The notes beneath the pieces were generated by a model that searched no databases, had not been told where the DNA came from, and saw only the letters and a program-made list of their open reading frames with translations. The translations under genes and the position numbers were made by a program. From Desulfarculales bacterium UBA696 (GTDB lineage Bacteria > Desulfobacterota > Syntrophobacteria > Syntrophobacterales > Syntrophobacteraceae), in contig DBMO01000046.1 of NCBI GenBank assembly GCA_002298995.1, positions 1 through 64,000 of the forward strand: DNA of 64,000 nucleotides. Reading direction: 5' to 3'. Positions 24,980 to 34,725 of the stretch are shown here, one piece after another (the stretch's first letter is position 1; each line of letters begins with the position of its first letter).

Positions 24980-26137
24980 ATGCGCCTGGACCTGACTCGA
25001 ACTCAAAAAAAGATACAGGACACCGCCCGTAAATTTGCAGCCGCCGAACTTGCACCGGTCGCTGCCGCCCTGGATGCCGGGGGAGAGCGCGACATCTTCT
25101 TGAAAAATCTCAGATGCATGGCTCAACTCGGCCTCATGGGGATAAACGTCAGCAGCTGCTACGGGGGGTCGGAGGCCGGGGTTGTTGCCTTCAGCGTCGC
25201 GGTAACTGAAATCGCAAGGGCGTGTGCATCCACCGCTTTGACGATGTCCCTGAACAACATGGTCTGCGAGGTGATTCAAGCCGTTGGCTCCGAGGATCAG
25301 AAAAAAAAATACATCCCGAAGATTTGCTCGGGAGAATATCATGCGGCGGGTTTCGGGCTGACCGAGCCGGAAGCGGGTTCGGACCCGGCCGGTATGTGCT
25401 GTCGCGCGGTTCAAGACGGAAAGGAGTGGGTTTTAAACGGCAGCAAAGCCTTTATCAGCAGTGGGGACTACGCAGGGTTTTTTGTAATTTGGGCCCTCAC
25501 CGACCCATCCGCCAGGAAGGGACGGGGCATCAGTACTTTTCTGGTGGAAAACGGCTTAAATGGTTTTTCCATCGGGAAAGGGGAAGCAAAAATGGGGCAG
25601 AATGCATCTTCCACCAACACTCTCATCTTCAATGATTGCAAAATTCCGGCCTCCGCGCTGATGGGCAAACTAAACGAGGGATACCGTACAGCAGTGGGAG
25701 AATTGGCGGGAGGGCGCATTGGGATAGGTTCATTGGCCCTGGGTATCGGCCTTGCGGCAATCGATTTTGCGACAAAATACGCATTGGCGAGAAAACAGTT
25801 CGATCAGCCGTTGACCAACTTCCAGGCGATCCAGTGGATGATCGCTGAATCCTATACCGAATTGGAAGCATCCAGACTTCTTCTTATGAACGCGGCCTGC
25901 TGCAAGGAAGAGGGCCGGCCCTTCGCCAGGCAAGCCTCCATGGCTAAATACTTCGCGACCGAAGCAGCGGAAAAGGCCTGCCATAACGCGCTCCAGATGC
26001 TTGGCGGGTACGGCTACATGAAAGAATTCCCCCTGGAGCGATACGCAAGGGACGTTCGAGTCACTTCAATTTACGAGGGAACAAACCAAATTCAAAGACT
26101 GGTCATAGCCAAAGACATACTGTGTGCCGCAGCCTGA
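24980..26137 (+). CDS. Acyl-CoA dehydrogenase
   Basis: A 385-residue FAD enzyme for the first oxidation of an acyl-CoA. GAGGAGAAG precedes the ATG. Signatures: GFGLTEPEAGSDPAG (residues ~122-136), WVLNGSKAFISSGDYA, ERYARDVRV-type segment and SIYEGTNQIQRLVIA near the end, whose Glu aligns with the catalytic base of short-chain enzymes. Full length for the family. Downstream lies a convergent LysR gene. The chain-length preference cannot be told from sequence. Confidence 0.92.
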   Translation: MRLDLTRTQKKIQDTARKFAAAELAPVAAALDAGGERDIFLKNLRCMAQLGLMGINVSSCYGGSEAGVVAFSVAVTEIARACASTALTMSLNNMVCEVIQAVGSEDQKKKYIPKICSGEYHAAGFGLTEPEAGSDPAGMCCRAVQDGKEWVLNGSKAFISSGDYAGFFVIWALTDPSARKGRGISTFLVENGLNGFSIGKGEAKMGQNASSTNTLIFNDCKIPASALMGKLNEGYRTAVGELAGGRIGIGSLALGIGLAAIDFATKYALARKQFDQPLTNFQAIQWMIAESYTELEASRLLLMNAACCKEEGRPFARQASMAKYFATEAAEKACHNALQMLGGYGYMKEFPLERYARDVRVTSIYEGTNQIQRLVIAKDILCAAA

Positions 26138-26157
26138 CCGTCTCCCGCTGAACAACA

Positions 26158-27048
26158 TCACGGCTGCTTGATGAGCTTCCTGGTCACGTCCATAAAAGCC
26201 CGGAGGGTTGGCGATATCCACCTGTCACGAAACCAGATCATGAGCACTGCAACCTCAATTGCTCCCTCGGACCAGGGCAGGATGACAAGTTTTCTTTGAC
26301 GGACTTCCTCGGCTACCGCAATTTCCGGGAGAATGCTGATTCCGAAGCCCGCCATGACGCTGTGCTTTATAACCTCAACGCTGTTGAATTCGACCTTGTT
26401 GAATTTGTCAACTTCTTCATGTTTCAGAATTTGCTCGAAGGGTTTCCTATAGCTGCAATCCACCCTCGAAAGAAGTATCGTCTGGCGGGCAAGGTCGCGG
26501 GTATGGACACTCCTTTTCGCGCTGAGCGGGTGGTCGGGGCCGGCTACGAGGACCACGGATTCAAACCCGAGGGTCTCCACCTCGAGATCCGGCGCGCTGA
26601 TCCCTTCGGCGAGCAGAAAAGCTAAATCGGTTACGCCCTTGCGAAGGTCCTTGGCAAGCCCTTCGAGGGCGCATGTTATGAAATTAAGCTCAACGTTTGG
26701 AAACTTCGCGTGAAATGCCTTGAGAACCGCAGGCAGGCGGTGGACCCCAAATGATTCCGGAATTCTTACAGTGAGGGAACCTAACGGTTCCAGGTCCCCT
26801 GTGAGCGTCGACTGTGTTTCGTCAACCAGGTCCAATATCTTGTTTGCGTACTGAAGCAGCAGAGTGCCCGTCTCGGTCAACTGGATCCGTTTTCCCAGCC
26901 GGTCGAAAAGCTGCACGCCCAGGTCTTCTTCGAGGGCTTGGATCTGAGCCGAAATGCTCGATTGGGCGTAATTAAGCTTCACTGCCGCTTTATTGAAGCT
27001 CAGGAAATTTGCAACCGTTCTGAATGATTTTAATTGCCTGATTTCCAC
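26158..27048 (-). CDS. LysR-family transcriptional regulator
   Basis: A 296-residue regulator. The N-terminal winged helix-turn-helix (about residues 1-60: FRTVANFLSFNKAAVKLNYA, SSISAQIQALEEDLGVQLF) is followed by the linker helix and a periplasmic-binding-like effector domain. It is convergent with the acyl-CoA dehydrogenase gene and divergent from the YedF-like gene at 27241, so the intergenic region 27049-27240 is its likeliest target. Effector unknown. Confidence 0.9.
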   Translation of the reverse strand: MEIRQLKSFRTVANFLSFNKAAVKLNYAQSSISAQIQALEEDLGVQLFDRLGKRIQLTETGTLLLQYANKILDLVDETQSTLTGDLEPLGSLTVRIPESFGVHRLPAVLKAFHAKFPNVELNFITCALEGLAKDLRKGVTDLAFLLAEGISAPDLEVETLGFESVVLVAGPDHPLSAKRSVHTRDLARQTILLSRVDCSYRKPFEQILKHEEVDKFNKVEFNSVEVIKHSVMAGFGISILPEIAVAEEVRQRKLVILPWSEGAIEVAVLMIWFRDRWISPTLRAFMDVTRKLIKQP

Positions 27049-27240
27049 TACCTTTTCCTATCGGCTTTTTCGATTGATACGACTTGAATAATTCGTTGGA
27101 CTCGATACTAACGTTCTCATATTCTCATATTGCGATTTTAATGGGAAGACCCGTTATCATGAGCTTCGAAAAAATCCGTGTGCGGTAATTGGGCCTACTG
27201 GCGGTTTTCTCAAGAGAGTGTCTTATGCATGGAGGCTAAA

Positions 27241-27660
27241 ATGGCGCAGAACAAATTGAGCCAAGAAAAGATGGCGGGTAGTGCCGGGCTTGAGAGTTGT
27301 AGAAAAGTGGATGAGTCCCGGACCAGGATTTTCGTGATCCTGTCAAGTGATTGCGCGGGGAAAGGGGATGATGAACTCGGACGCGGAATCGTTGTCAATT
27401 TTATCAAGACACTCAGGGAAATGGGAGACGACCTATGGCGGCTCGCTCTTCTAAATGGCGGGGTCAAACTGGCAGTGGAAGGCTCCGAGGTTTTGCCCGA
27501 ACTCCAGGAATTGGCACGGGAAGGGGTCAGTATACTAGTTTGCGGCCGCTGCCTCGAAACTTTCAATTTGCTCGAGAAAAAAAGAGTAGGCGAAGTTACT
27601 AACATGCTCGATATCGTTACTTCGATGCAAGTCGCCGAAAAGGTAATCTCGATTACCTGA
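27241..27660 (+). CDS. yedF: YedF-like selenium metabolism protein (DsrE fold)
   Basis: A 139-residue protein. ATG 27241 lies five bases after GGAGG. From residue 30 on it matches the C-terminal DsrE-like domain of the selenium-linked YedF family: IFVILSSDCAGKGDDELGR, LALLNGGVKLAVEGSEVLP, GVSILVCGRCLETFNL and VGEVTNMLDIV. Cys97-Gly-Arg-Cys100 region (CGRC) is the expected redox or persulfide site. The N-terminal TusA-like domain found in many members is absent. YedF genes occur mainly in genomes that use selenium; the role is unproven. It is divergent from a LysR gene. This supports selenocysteine use in this genome. Confidence 0.82.
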   Translation: MAQNKLSQEKMAGSAGLESCRKVDESRTRIFVILSSDCAGKGDDELGRGIVVNFIKTLREMGDDLWRLALLNGGVKLAVEGSEVLPELQELAREGVSILVCGRCLETFNLLEKKRVGEVTNMLDIVTSMQVAEKVISIT

Positions 27661-27767
27661 TTAACCGCCGGGGAACAATGAAGAAAGATGGGTGGGGAGC
27701 CAACTCCCCGCTCACCCTTCCGCCAGGCGGCTCGGATGGCGGGGGAACCAGTTCCCACCTTACCCGA

Positions 27768-27950
27768 TTATCGGCGACCTTGTGCGACGGCTTTTCTTGC
27801 GGCGGCGCGCTTTTGTTCGACTTCTTCGTGAACGGGGCAGTTCGATATAGCTGACTGTTTTTCTTCCATCTCCTTCTTTGTCCTGAAAATCCAGGAACTC
27901 GAATCGGAATAACAATACAAAGCCAGTTCGCACTCTTTACACTGTTCCAT
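27768..27950 (-). CDS. Small Cys-containing conserved protein
   Basis: A 60-residue protein starting at 27948-27950 behind AAGGGGAATAA. The N-terminus CKECELALYCYSDSSSWIF has three Cys, and a fourth Cys follows in SNCPVHEE. The rest is a charged helix. The pattern is typical of short metal-binding proteins in this phylum, without known function. It follows the HNH gene directly (start one base past its stop). Confidence 0.55.
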   Translation of the reverse strand: MEQCKECELALYCYSDSSSWIFRTKKEMEEKQSAISNCPVHEEVEQKRAAARKAVAQGRR

Positions 27951-27951
27951 T

Positions 27952-28311
27952 TTATTCCCCTTCGGGTGATTGCACGGGATCATCCATCCCGGTATTCGGC
28001 TCCTTTGCGGCGGATTGGAGATATTGGTCCCATTCCAGCGGCAGCAGGTACTTCTTCTTTGAATTGCAATCGCGGCACGCCGGGACAGTGTTGCCCTTCA
28101 CCGACTTGCCGCCGCGAATAAGCGGGACCATGTGGTCCATGGTCAGCTCGGCGGGTGGAAAGCGCCTGCGGCAGTAGTGGCAAATGCCCTTTGCCGTCTG
28201 ACGCTTCCACCACTGAGACTTGCGCAGTTCCCGCGCCTTATCTTTTTCTTTCCGGAGTTGCTCTGGCGGTACCGTAATTATGAAGCACACCTGCTGATCG
28301 TCCGCTTCCAT
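27952..28311 (-). CDS. HNH endonuclease family protein
   Basis: A 119-residue protein with a complete HNH fold: CHYC (about residues 44-47), MDHMVPLIRGG with the DH catalytic pair, and NTVPACRDCNSKKK. The four Cys form the zinc site. N-terminal 40 residues are basic. Stand-alone members of this size are nicking enzymes of uncertain role. No phage or restriction genes adjoin. The ribosome site is weak. Confidence 0.8.
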   Translation of the reverse strand: MEADDQQVCFIITVPPEQLRKEKDKARELRKSQWWKRQTAKGICHYCRRRFPPAELTMDHMVPLIRGGKSVKGNTVPACRDCNSKKKYLLPLEWDQYLQSAAKEPNTGMDDPVQSPEGE

Positions 28312-28357
28312 GAGTTAGTACCGCCCATCCAATCGACCGGCACCGTTAGCCAAGCCC

Positions 28358-29797
28358 CTACTCTTCCTTGGAGGGCTTGATTACGATGTAGAAGGTATTG
28401 CCTCCGCGTTTGACAAGCAGCAACAGGGTATCTTCCTTTTTGATTTTCTGCAGCGCTTGCCTGTATTCCCGAAGGTTATGGACCTTCTGGCGATTTACTT
28501 CCCTTATCACATCACCCGGACGCAGCCGTGCTTCGGAGGCCGCGGTGCCCGGCTTGATCTCGGTAACTATAACGCCCGTCTCATTATCGTCCAAGCCGTA
28601 TTTCTGGGCAAGTTCCGGGGAGACGTTCTGGGCTGTTATACCCCAGGCGCTCTCGCCTTTCTCGCCGCCTCTTTTCTTTTCGCCGGCTTCCTCGGGCATG
28701 GTCCCGATGGTCACCTTGATAGGCTGCGGTTTTCCGTCCCGGATAATATCCAGGGAGGCTGTTGACTCCGGCCCAAGGGCAGCAACCAGTCGGGAGAGCA
28801 TGTGAGCGTTTTCGATTGGCTTTCCGTTAAGGGACCTAACTATGTCACCCCTTTTGACTCCTGCCTTCTCGGCTGGGCTGTCCGGCATCACGTCGGCAAC
28901 GATAACCCCGGTGGTTTCGGTAATTCCAAACGATTCGGCCAGATCGGGGGTAATATCCTGGATCATTATCCCAAGCCATCCGCGCACCACTTTGCCGGTC
29001 TTTAACTGACCGAGAATTTCCTTGGCTATACTGATCGGAGTGGCAAAGCCGATACCCTGGCCCTGGGCGACGATAGCGGTATTGATTCCAACAACTTCGC
29101 CGTCCATATTGAAAAGCGGCCCGCCTGAATTTCCCGGATTGATCGCCGCGTCGGTTTGGAGAAAATCGTCATAGGGGCCGGCGCCGATGATGCGGCCCTT
29201 GGCGCTGATTATTCCCGCGGTAACCGTATTGCCCAGTCCGAAGGGGTTACCGACCGCCATAACCCAGTCGCCGACCCTGATTGCATCGGAATTGCCCAGC
29301 TTGGCGGCCCTGGGCAGCTTGGCATCGATTGTGATCTTTACCAGGGCAATGTCGGTTTTGGGGTCACGCCCCACCACCTTTGCATCGTATTCCTTGCCGG
29401 CTGCTGTTTTTATTTTGATCTCGGATGCTTTTTCAACGACGTGGTTATTGGTAAGGATTGTCCCATCCTCGTCGATTATAAACCCGGAGCCCAGGGCGTG
29501 AGTCTTCATTTGCGACTGGGGATGATCGTTGAAAAACTTTTTGAAAAAATCGTCCCCGAAAAATTCACGAAAAGGGGAATTAGGGCCCACGAAGGGCTGC
29601 ATTGGATTTTCCTTCAGCACCTGCGTTGTCGATATATTAACAACGACATCCTTGACGCTTTCGGCAAGATCGGCAAAACCGGCAGGGCCGTGCGCAGCGG
29701 CGAAGGCGCTTGGAATCTGGATGGAACTGATCATCGACAAAATGGCAATCAAGCAAATGAGTCGAATTGCCGAATTGTACTTATGAGGGGTTAGCAT
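28358..29797 (-). CDS. degP: Periplasmic serine protease Do/HtrA
   Basis: A 479-residue envelope protease and chaperone. The start at 29795-29797 follows AAGGAGTTTCC. Signal peptide residues 1-34. The trypsin-like domain has His119 (LTNNHV), Asp149 (TDIALVK) and Ser234 (GNSGGPL). Two PDZ domains follow at about 270-360 (GWLGIMIQDITPDLA) and 385-475 (GVIVTEIKPGTAASEA). Length and layout match DegP/DegQ. It is monocistronic and ends in charged residues. Confidence 0.95.
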   Translation of the reverse strand: MLTPHKYNSAIRLICLIAILSMISSIQIPSAFAAAHGPAGFADLAESVKDVVVNISTTQVLKENPMQPFVGPNSPFREFFGDDFFKKFFNDHPQSQMKTHALGSGFIIDEDGTILTNNHVVEKASEIKIKTAAGKEYDAKVVGRDPKTDIALVKITIDAKLPRAAKLGNSDAIRVGDWVMAVGNPFGLGNTVTAGIISAKGRIIGAGPYDDFLQTDAAINPGNSGGPLFNMDGEVVGINTAIVAQGQGIGFATPISIAKEILGQLKTGKVVRGWLGIMIQDITPDLAESFGITETTGVIVADVMPDSPAEKAGVKRGDIVRSLNGKPIENAHMLSRLVAALGPESTASLDIIRDGKPQPIKVTIGTMPEEAGEKKRGGEKGESAWGITAQNVSPELAQKYGLDDNETGVIVTEIKPGTAASEARLRPGDVIREVNRQKVHNLREYRQALQKIKKEDTLLLLVKRGGNTFYIVIKPSKEE

Positions 29798-30015
29798 GGA
29801 AACTCCTTTCTGAAGTTGCACCTAAGCCTTGAAAAGCTTGATAGTAAAGCCGGAGCCCGACCCCGTGTCAATAAAAAAGAGGGCGAGCGCGGGCCTGCGA
29901 TTCATTCGAGTTGTTTTCCGCGCCGATCAAAAATGTTACGGTTAATCAAATCAACTTAAACCCGATTGGATGATATTCAATATCCTAGGGAAAAATTCAA
30001 AGGACCGGCTTCACC

Positions 30016-30345
30016 ATGACAAAACTTAACCTCATCGAGGCATGTGACAAGGCGGCGTGTATCATTTCCCAGAACCGCGATATCGAAAAGCTCTATAACA
30101 AAGCTCTTCAGTGCCTAGGGGAGGGGCGGCTTAGAAGCGACATTATGAGCCGTGCGGCCGAGGCGATCGAGGATGAGAGATTAGGCGATGAGGTCTTCGT
30201 CAGCAATGAGAGCATGGTGAGCTTTTTTTGCGGGGTATGGATACAGTTCCTGCTGGTCGAAGTTGCCGGAATAAAAAAAGAGAAGCTCACAATTATCTCC
30301 CAAAAGGCTTTCCCTCCCACACCCGAGAACAAGTCCATCCATTAG
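30016..30345 (+). CDS. Small hypothetical protein
   Basis: A 109-residue, mostly helical protein starting at ATG 30016. Visible features: two Cys in CDKAACII, an amphipathic run (AAEAIEDERLGDEVFVSNESM) and an aromatic SFFCGVWIQFLLVEVAGI segment. The last 20 residues are basic and Pro-rich. No family recognised; base composition equals its neighbours and no shadowing gene exists on the other strand. Confidence 0.5.
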   Translation: MTKLNLIEACDKAACIISQNRDIEKLYNKALQCLGEGRLRSDIMSRAAEAIEDERLGDEVFVSNESMVSFFCGVWIQFLLVEVAGIKKEKLTIISQKAFPPTPENKSIH

Positions 30346-30839
30346 CGACTAGAAATGCACTCCGCCACGGAGGTCAAACCGGATCGGCCATCGACACCGT
30401 CCCGCCTGCAAATTGCAACCGCTTTTTAGCTTGACAAATCGAGTGTGCTTACAGTAGCTTGACTGGCGCGTGGGAAGTCTCCGTATTCTATGGTCTTTTT
30501 GGCAGCCGTCAACCCTGTGGAAGGTTTTTGAGAAGGAATGTCAACCTAGTCCAAGCCCGATAATCCGCTCATCTTCGCTCCCTGCGTTCAGCTAATCACC
30601 CGACATATGCGGTCATGTTTCAAGTACCCTGATCGGAGCAACACGGAAAAGGCCCGCGCCAGAGAGACCGTTCTGTTGATCCGGAAAGCCGGATTTATTT
30701 AACCGGAAACCTTTTTAGAAGAAATTTTATCGAACAGGTTGTTTTGCAGGCAGCCTTATTAAATCAATAACACGGTTAAACCGGGCGGCTTACCCGTCTC
30801 CCGGGGCAGATTTCATCAAAACAATTTGAGGAGGACTAA
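30346..30839. other. Region upstream of hppA
   Basis: No gene. It should hold the hppA promoter, but no confident motif was found. GAGGAGG just before 30840 is the ribosome site. Confidence 0.4.
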
Positions 30840-32885
30840 ATGAATGCAAGTGTAATTGTTCTTTTTGCCCTCGCATGCGGCGCCCTTGGAGTCGTCTATG
30901 CGCTGGTTACCGCCTCATGGGTAAGCAAACAAAGTCCCGGTGACGAGAAGATGCAGGAAATCTCGGAGGCCATTCGTGAAGGCGCAACGGCATTCTTGAA
31001 AAGGGAATACAAGACGGTTGCCGTCGTGGCCGTCATATTGGCCGTTTTGCTCACTTACCTCGGAATCTGGACGTCCGTCGGGTTCATTTTCGGCACCGTT
31101 GGTTCGGCCGTTGCCGGCTATATCGGAATGATGGTATCCGTTAAAGCCAACGTGCGCACCACCGAAGCGGCCAAACGCGGCCTCCAGGCCGCCCTCACGG
31201 TAGCCTTCAAGGGCGGTTCGGTTACAGGCATCATGGTGGTTGGCCTGGGGCTTCTGGGCATCACTGGATACTATATGATCGCCAGGGCCTATGCGCCGGT
31301 CGACGATGTTTTCCATGCGTTGGTTGGTCTTGGTTTCGGTTGCTCGCTGATGAGCGTTTTCGCCCGTATTGCCGGCGGCATTTACACCAAAGCGGCGGAC
31401 GTCGGTGCGGACCTGGTGGGTAAAGTCGAGGCGGGAATCCCCGAAGACGACCCGAGAAACGCGGCGGTTATTGCCGATAACGTGGGTGACAATGTCGGCG
31501 ACTGCGCCGGCATGGCGGCTGACCTCTACGAGACCTACACCGTTACGCTGGTTGCCGCAATGCTGCTGGCCAAGACGGTTTTCGGGGCCGACAGCGGCTG
31601 GGTCGAATTCCCGCTGCTGATCGGGGGCATCTCGATCATCGCGTCGATTATCGGCACCTATTTCGTTCGCCTGGGCAAGAGTGAATATATCATGGGCGCC
31701 CTTTATAAAGGCCTTGCGGTTTCAGGTATTCTGGCAGCAGCCGCATTTTATTTCGCTTCCAAGTGGTTTTTGGCTCAGACTGGCGTGGAGCAGGCGTTCA
31801 CGCCGATGGGCGTGTTTACGATTTCCCTAATCGGTCTCGCGCTCACCGGCATAATCGTCATGATCACCGAGTACTTCACCTCGAAGAGCTTCAACCCCGT
31901 TAAGCATATCGCCGCGGCGAGCGTAACCGGCCACGGCACCAACGTCATAGCCGGCCTGGCGGTAAGCATGAAATCAACAGCCGCCCCTGCCCTGGTTATC
32001 TGCGGCGCGATAATGTGGTCCTACCAGCTTGGAGGCGGATTTTCCGGCAACCCCGGAGGCGGTCTTTTCGCGATTGCCCTTTCCGCCGTTGCGATGCTTT
32101 CTATGACCGGCATCGTCGTTGCCATTGACTCTTACGGCCCGATTACGGATAACGCGGGCGGTATAGCCGAAATGGCGGAACTGCCCGAGAGCGTCCGAGC
32201 GATAACGGATCCGCTCGATGCGGTCGGCAACACCACCAAGGCCGTCACCAAGGGCTATGCCATCGGTTCGGCGGCTCTTGCCGCACTGGTGCTCTTTGCC
32301 GAATACTCCCGTTCCTTCCCCGGTCAGGTAACATTCGACCTGTCCAACCCGAAAGTCATAGTCGGCCTTTTCATCGGCGGTCTTCTGCCTTACTTGTTCG
32401 GCTCGCTGCTGATGGAAGCGGTCGGAAAGGCGGCCGGCGGCGTTGTCGAGGAAGTTCGCCGCCAGTTCCGTGAATTCCCGGGCATCATGGACTATACCCA
32501 GAAGCCCGAATACGGCAAGTGCGTCGATATCGTCACCAAATCCGCCATTAAAGAGATGATGCTTCCGGCCCTCATCCCGGTTGTGGCCCCCATCGCGGTC
32601 GGGTTCCTGATTGGCAAGGAAGCGCTTGGCGGCGTGCTGATCGGCTCGATTGTCACCGGTCTTTTCCAGGCCATCGCCATGACCAGCGGCGGCGGCGCAT
32701 GGGATAACGCGAAGAAGTTCATCGAAGACGGCATGTACGGCGGTAAAGGTTCAGACGCTCACAAATCGGCCGTAACAGGCGACACCGTGGGAGATCCGTA
32801 CAAGGACACGGCCGGCCCCGCTATCAACCCGATGATCAAGGTTATCAATATCGTGGCCCTGCTGATCGTGCCGCTGCTCAAGTAA
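30840..32885 (+). CDS. hppA: Membrane-bound proton-translocating pyrophosphatase
   Basis: A 681-residue pump with about 16 membrane helices that couples pyrophosphate hydrolysis to ion export. Pyrophosphate motif [20 protein letters not shown] and [19 protein letters not shown] lie near residues 190-235. The second acidic motif [15 protein letters not shown] is near the C-terminus. The cation switch position reads [15 protein letters not shown]: Lys at the residue that is Ala in potassium-dependent forms, so it should be a K+-independent H+ pump. It is followed by a bidirectional terminator. In syntrophs such pumps recover energy from PPi released by acyl-CoA ligases. Confidence 0.96.
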   Translation: MNASVIVLFALACGALGVVYALVTASWVSKQSPGDEKMQEISEAIREGATAFLKREYKTVAVVAVILAVLLTYLGIWTSVGFIFGTVGSAVAGYIGMMVSVKANVRTTEAAKRGLQAALTVAFKGGSVTGIMVVGLGLLGITGYYMIARAYAPVDDVFHALVGLGFGCSLMSVFARIAGGIYTKAADVGADLVGKVEAGIPEDDPRNAAVIADNVGDNVGDCAGMAADLYETYTVTLVAAMLLAKTVFGADSGWVEFPLLIGGISIIASIIGTYFVRLGKSEYIMGALYKGLAVSGILAAAAFYFASKWFLAQTGVEQAFTPMGVFTISLIGLALTGIIVMITEYFTSKSFNPVKHIAAASVTGHGTNVIAGLAVSMKSTAAPALVICGAIMWSYQLGGGFSGNPGGGLFAIALSAVAMLSMTGIVVAIDSYGPITDNAGGIAEMAELPESVRAITDPLDAVGNTTKAVTKGYAIGSAALAALVLFAEYSRSFPGQVTFDLSNPKVIVGLFIGGLLPYLFGSLLMEAVGKAAGGVVEEVRRQFREFPGIMDYTQKPEYGKCVDIVTKSAIKEMMLPALIPVVAPIAVGFLIGKEALGGVLIGSIVTGLFQAIAMTSGGGAWDNAKKFIEDGMYGGKGSDAHKSAVTGDTVGDPYKDTAGPAINPMIKVINIVALLIVPLLK

Positions 32886-32932
32886 GACAAAAACGCCCGC
32901 CCTCATGGCGGACCCTTACCGCAGCATAAAAA

Positions 32933-32964
32933 GAACCGGCGGCCCATAAAAGGACCGCCGGTTC
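32933..32964. terminator. Bidirectional terminator between hppA and meaB
   Basis: A 10-bp stem (32933-32942 with 32955-32964), flanked by A-run and T-run, lies between convergent genes. Confidence 0.7.
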
Positions 32965-32973
32965 ATTTTATAT

Positions 32974-32999
32974 GTAGCGCAGGCTTTCCAGCCTGCCTC
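32974..32999. repeat. Short palindromic repeat D
   Basis: GCAGGCTTTCCAGCCTGC (32979-32996) is a short hairpin also seen, with small changes, near 43105-43125 and 50811-50830. Confidence 0.45.
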
Positions 33000-33009
33000 A
33001 GCCGACCTC

Positions 33010-33966
33010 CTACCCCAATTCCCTGGAGATAATCTCCTGAACGAGGGTGTACGGGTCTGATTTCTTATCGACCACCTTTTCGACCAGCTCGTCCAGGGAA
33101 TCCCCCCTCGCCTCCATCCTGTCAAGAAGGGTCCGGAATGCCTGATCTTTCAGGGTTTCGATAAGCTGTATCCTAACCCGCTTTTCGATCACTTCCTTCC
33201 ACTTGTCCTCGCCGCTTGAGAGCAGGTAACTCCTGTGTTTTTCGATCGCGCCGTGCAGTTCTTCCATGCCGCGCGATTTAAGTGCCTCGGTTTCTATGAT
33301 CGGCGGCTCCCAGCCGTTCGATCCACCTCGGCGGCATCCTATCTCGATCATGTTGCGCAACTCGCGGATTGTTTTCCTGGATCCTTCGCGATCTGCCTTG
33401 TTCACCACGAAGATGTTTCCGATCTCCATTATGCCCGCTTTGATCGCCTGGATGTCGTCTCCCATTCCCGGCACCGTCACCAGGACCGTGCTATGGGCGG
33501 AGTTTGCGATCTCGACCTCATCCTGACCCACACCAACCGTCTCGACAATTATGATGTCCTTGCCCATGGCATCCAGGACGTTCACCATGTCATTGGTGGA
33601 CCTGGTCAGACCGCCGAAATGACCGCGAGTGGCGAGACTTCGGATAAAGACCCCGGCATCCAGGAAATGTCGCTGCATGCGAATGCGGTCCCCCAGTATC
33701 GCCCCTCCGCTAAATGGGCTGGTGGGGTCCACCGCCAGGATTCCCACCGTCTTGCCCTCCTTGCGGTAGAGTATGGCCATTTGATCGACTAGGGTGCTTT
33801 TCCCAACGCCCGGCGAGCCGGTGAACCCGATCACGTAAGCCTTGCCGGTGTGCGGGTAGAGTTCTTTGAGGATCTCCTTCGAGGTGGGTATTTCGTCATC
33901 TATATCGCGAAGGAGCCGGGCCGTGGCGCGCACGTCACCGGAAATTATCTGTTCGACTATGTCCAT
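33010..33966 (-). CDS. meaB: MeaB-like GTPase, chaperone of the acyl-CoA mutase
   Basis: A 318-residue G3E GTPase that loads and protects adenosylcobalamin in the mutase. Start at 33964-33966 (MDIVEQII) after GACGAGG; an upstream ATG would add 29 residues unlike the family. Walker A GSPGVGKST is residues 50-58; DPTSPFSGGAILGDRIRM, ETVGVGQDE and NKADREG follow as in MeaB/ArgK. It is the third gene of an operon with the mutase subunits (229-base gap to the small subunit). Confidence 0.93.
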   Translation of the reverse strand: MDIVEQIISGDVRATARLLRDIDDEIPTSKEILKELYPHTGKAYVIGFTGSPGVGKSTLVDQMAILYRKEGKTVGILAVDPTSPFSGGAILGDRIRMQRHFLDAGVFIRSLATRGHFGGLTRSTNDMVNVLDAMGKDIIIVETVGVGQDEVEIANSAHSTVLVTVPGMGDDIQAIKAGIMEIGNIFVVNKADREGSRKTIRELRNMIEIGCRRGGSNGWEPPIIETEALKSRGMEELHGAIEKHRSYLLSSGEDKWKEVIEKRVRIQLIETLKDQAFRTLLDRMEARGDSLDELVEKVVDKKSDPYTLVQEIISRELG

Positions 33967-34195
33967 GATCAAAGCCTCGTCACTTTTAAGAAAGACTCTC
34001 CGGGTTTGGCTTAATTGACCAAAGCGTTCTCCCCGTCGAAAAGATGGCTTCAAGGTAAATTCTTGCGAGCAAAGCCGCTACTCATCCACGCTGATACCCC
34101 GCGGCGGGTGAGCGGCGGATGACCGTCCGCCTTCAGCCGCATCGCTGCCGCCGGCCCGGAAAGGAAGCCGGTGCGGCCAAACATTTACGCAAGCG

Positions 34196-34624
34196 CTACC
34201 TGGCCTTCAAAGCCACGGCCTGCCGCGGCTGGATGTTTGTCGTTACCCAGTCGGTAATGTCCTGGAGCTTTGCGCCCGGTTCAAAGATCTCCTTGATTCC
34301 GATCTCCTTGAGTTTGGGGATGTCCTCCAGCGGAAAGATGCCGCCGCCGATTACGGAAATATCCTGGGCATTGCTCTCCTTGAGAAGCTCCATAATCCTG
34401 GGAAAAGAATAGGTATGCGCGCCTGAGAGGATGCTGAGACCGATTATGTCCACGTCCTCTTGGATGGCGGTGCTTACGATCTGCTCGGGTGTCTGATGGC
34501 ACCCGGTATATACGACCTCGAAACCCGCGTCCCTGAAAGCTCGGGCGATAACGCGAGCGCCGCGGTCATGGCCGTCAAGGCCGGGCTTTGCAACCAATAT
34601 GCGGAGTTTCCTTCCTTTTTCCAT
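34196..34624 (-). CDS. icmB: Acyl-CoA mutase small subunit, B12-binding
   Basis: A 142-residue Rossmann-like subunit that holds cobalamin base-off. DGHDRG (residues 17-22) supplies His19, the lower axial ligand; GLSILSGAH and VIGGGIFP are the other B12-binding loops. GGGAGG precedes the ATG. The separate small subunit, instead of a fused C-terminal domain, is the arrangement of isobutyryl-CoA mutase (IcmAB) and of archaeal-type methylmalonyl-CoA mutases. It lies 101 bases after the large-subunit stop. The symbol follows the substrate reading of the large subunit and is tentative. Confidence 0.88.
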   Translation of the reverse strand: MEKGRKLRILVAKPGLDGHDRGARVIARAFRDAGFEVVYTGCHQTPEQIVSTAIQEDVDIIGLSILSGAHTYSFPRIMELLKESNAQDISVIGGGIFPLEDIPKLKEIGIKEIFEPGAKLQDITDWVTTNIQPRQAVALKAR

Positions 34625-34725
34625 GGAAACATTACCTCCCTGTTAGAAAAATAAACATCTATATGTCCGATCCCTAATCCGCGCGTATTTATTTACGCGC
34701 TCGATGCCGCGTCGGCCGAGGCCGC

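Noticed and set aside
26135..26137. TGA at the end of the acyl-CoA dehydrogenase as Sec
   Set aside because: The protein is full length for its family and the following sequence is unlike it.
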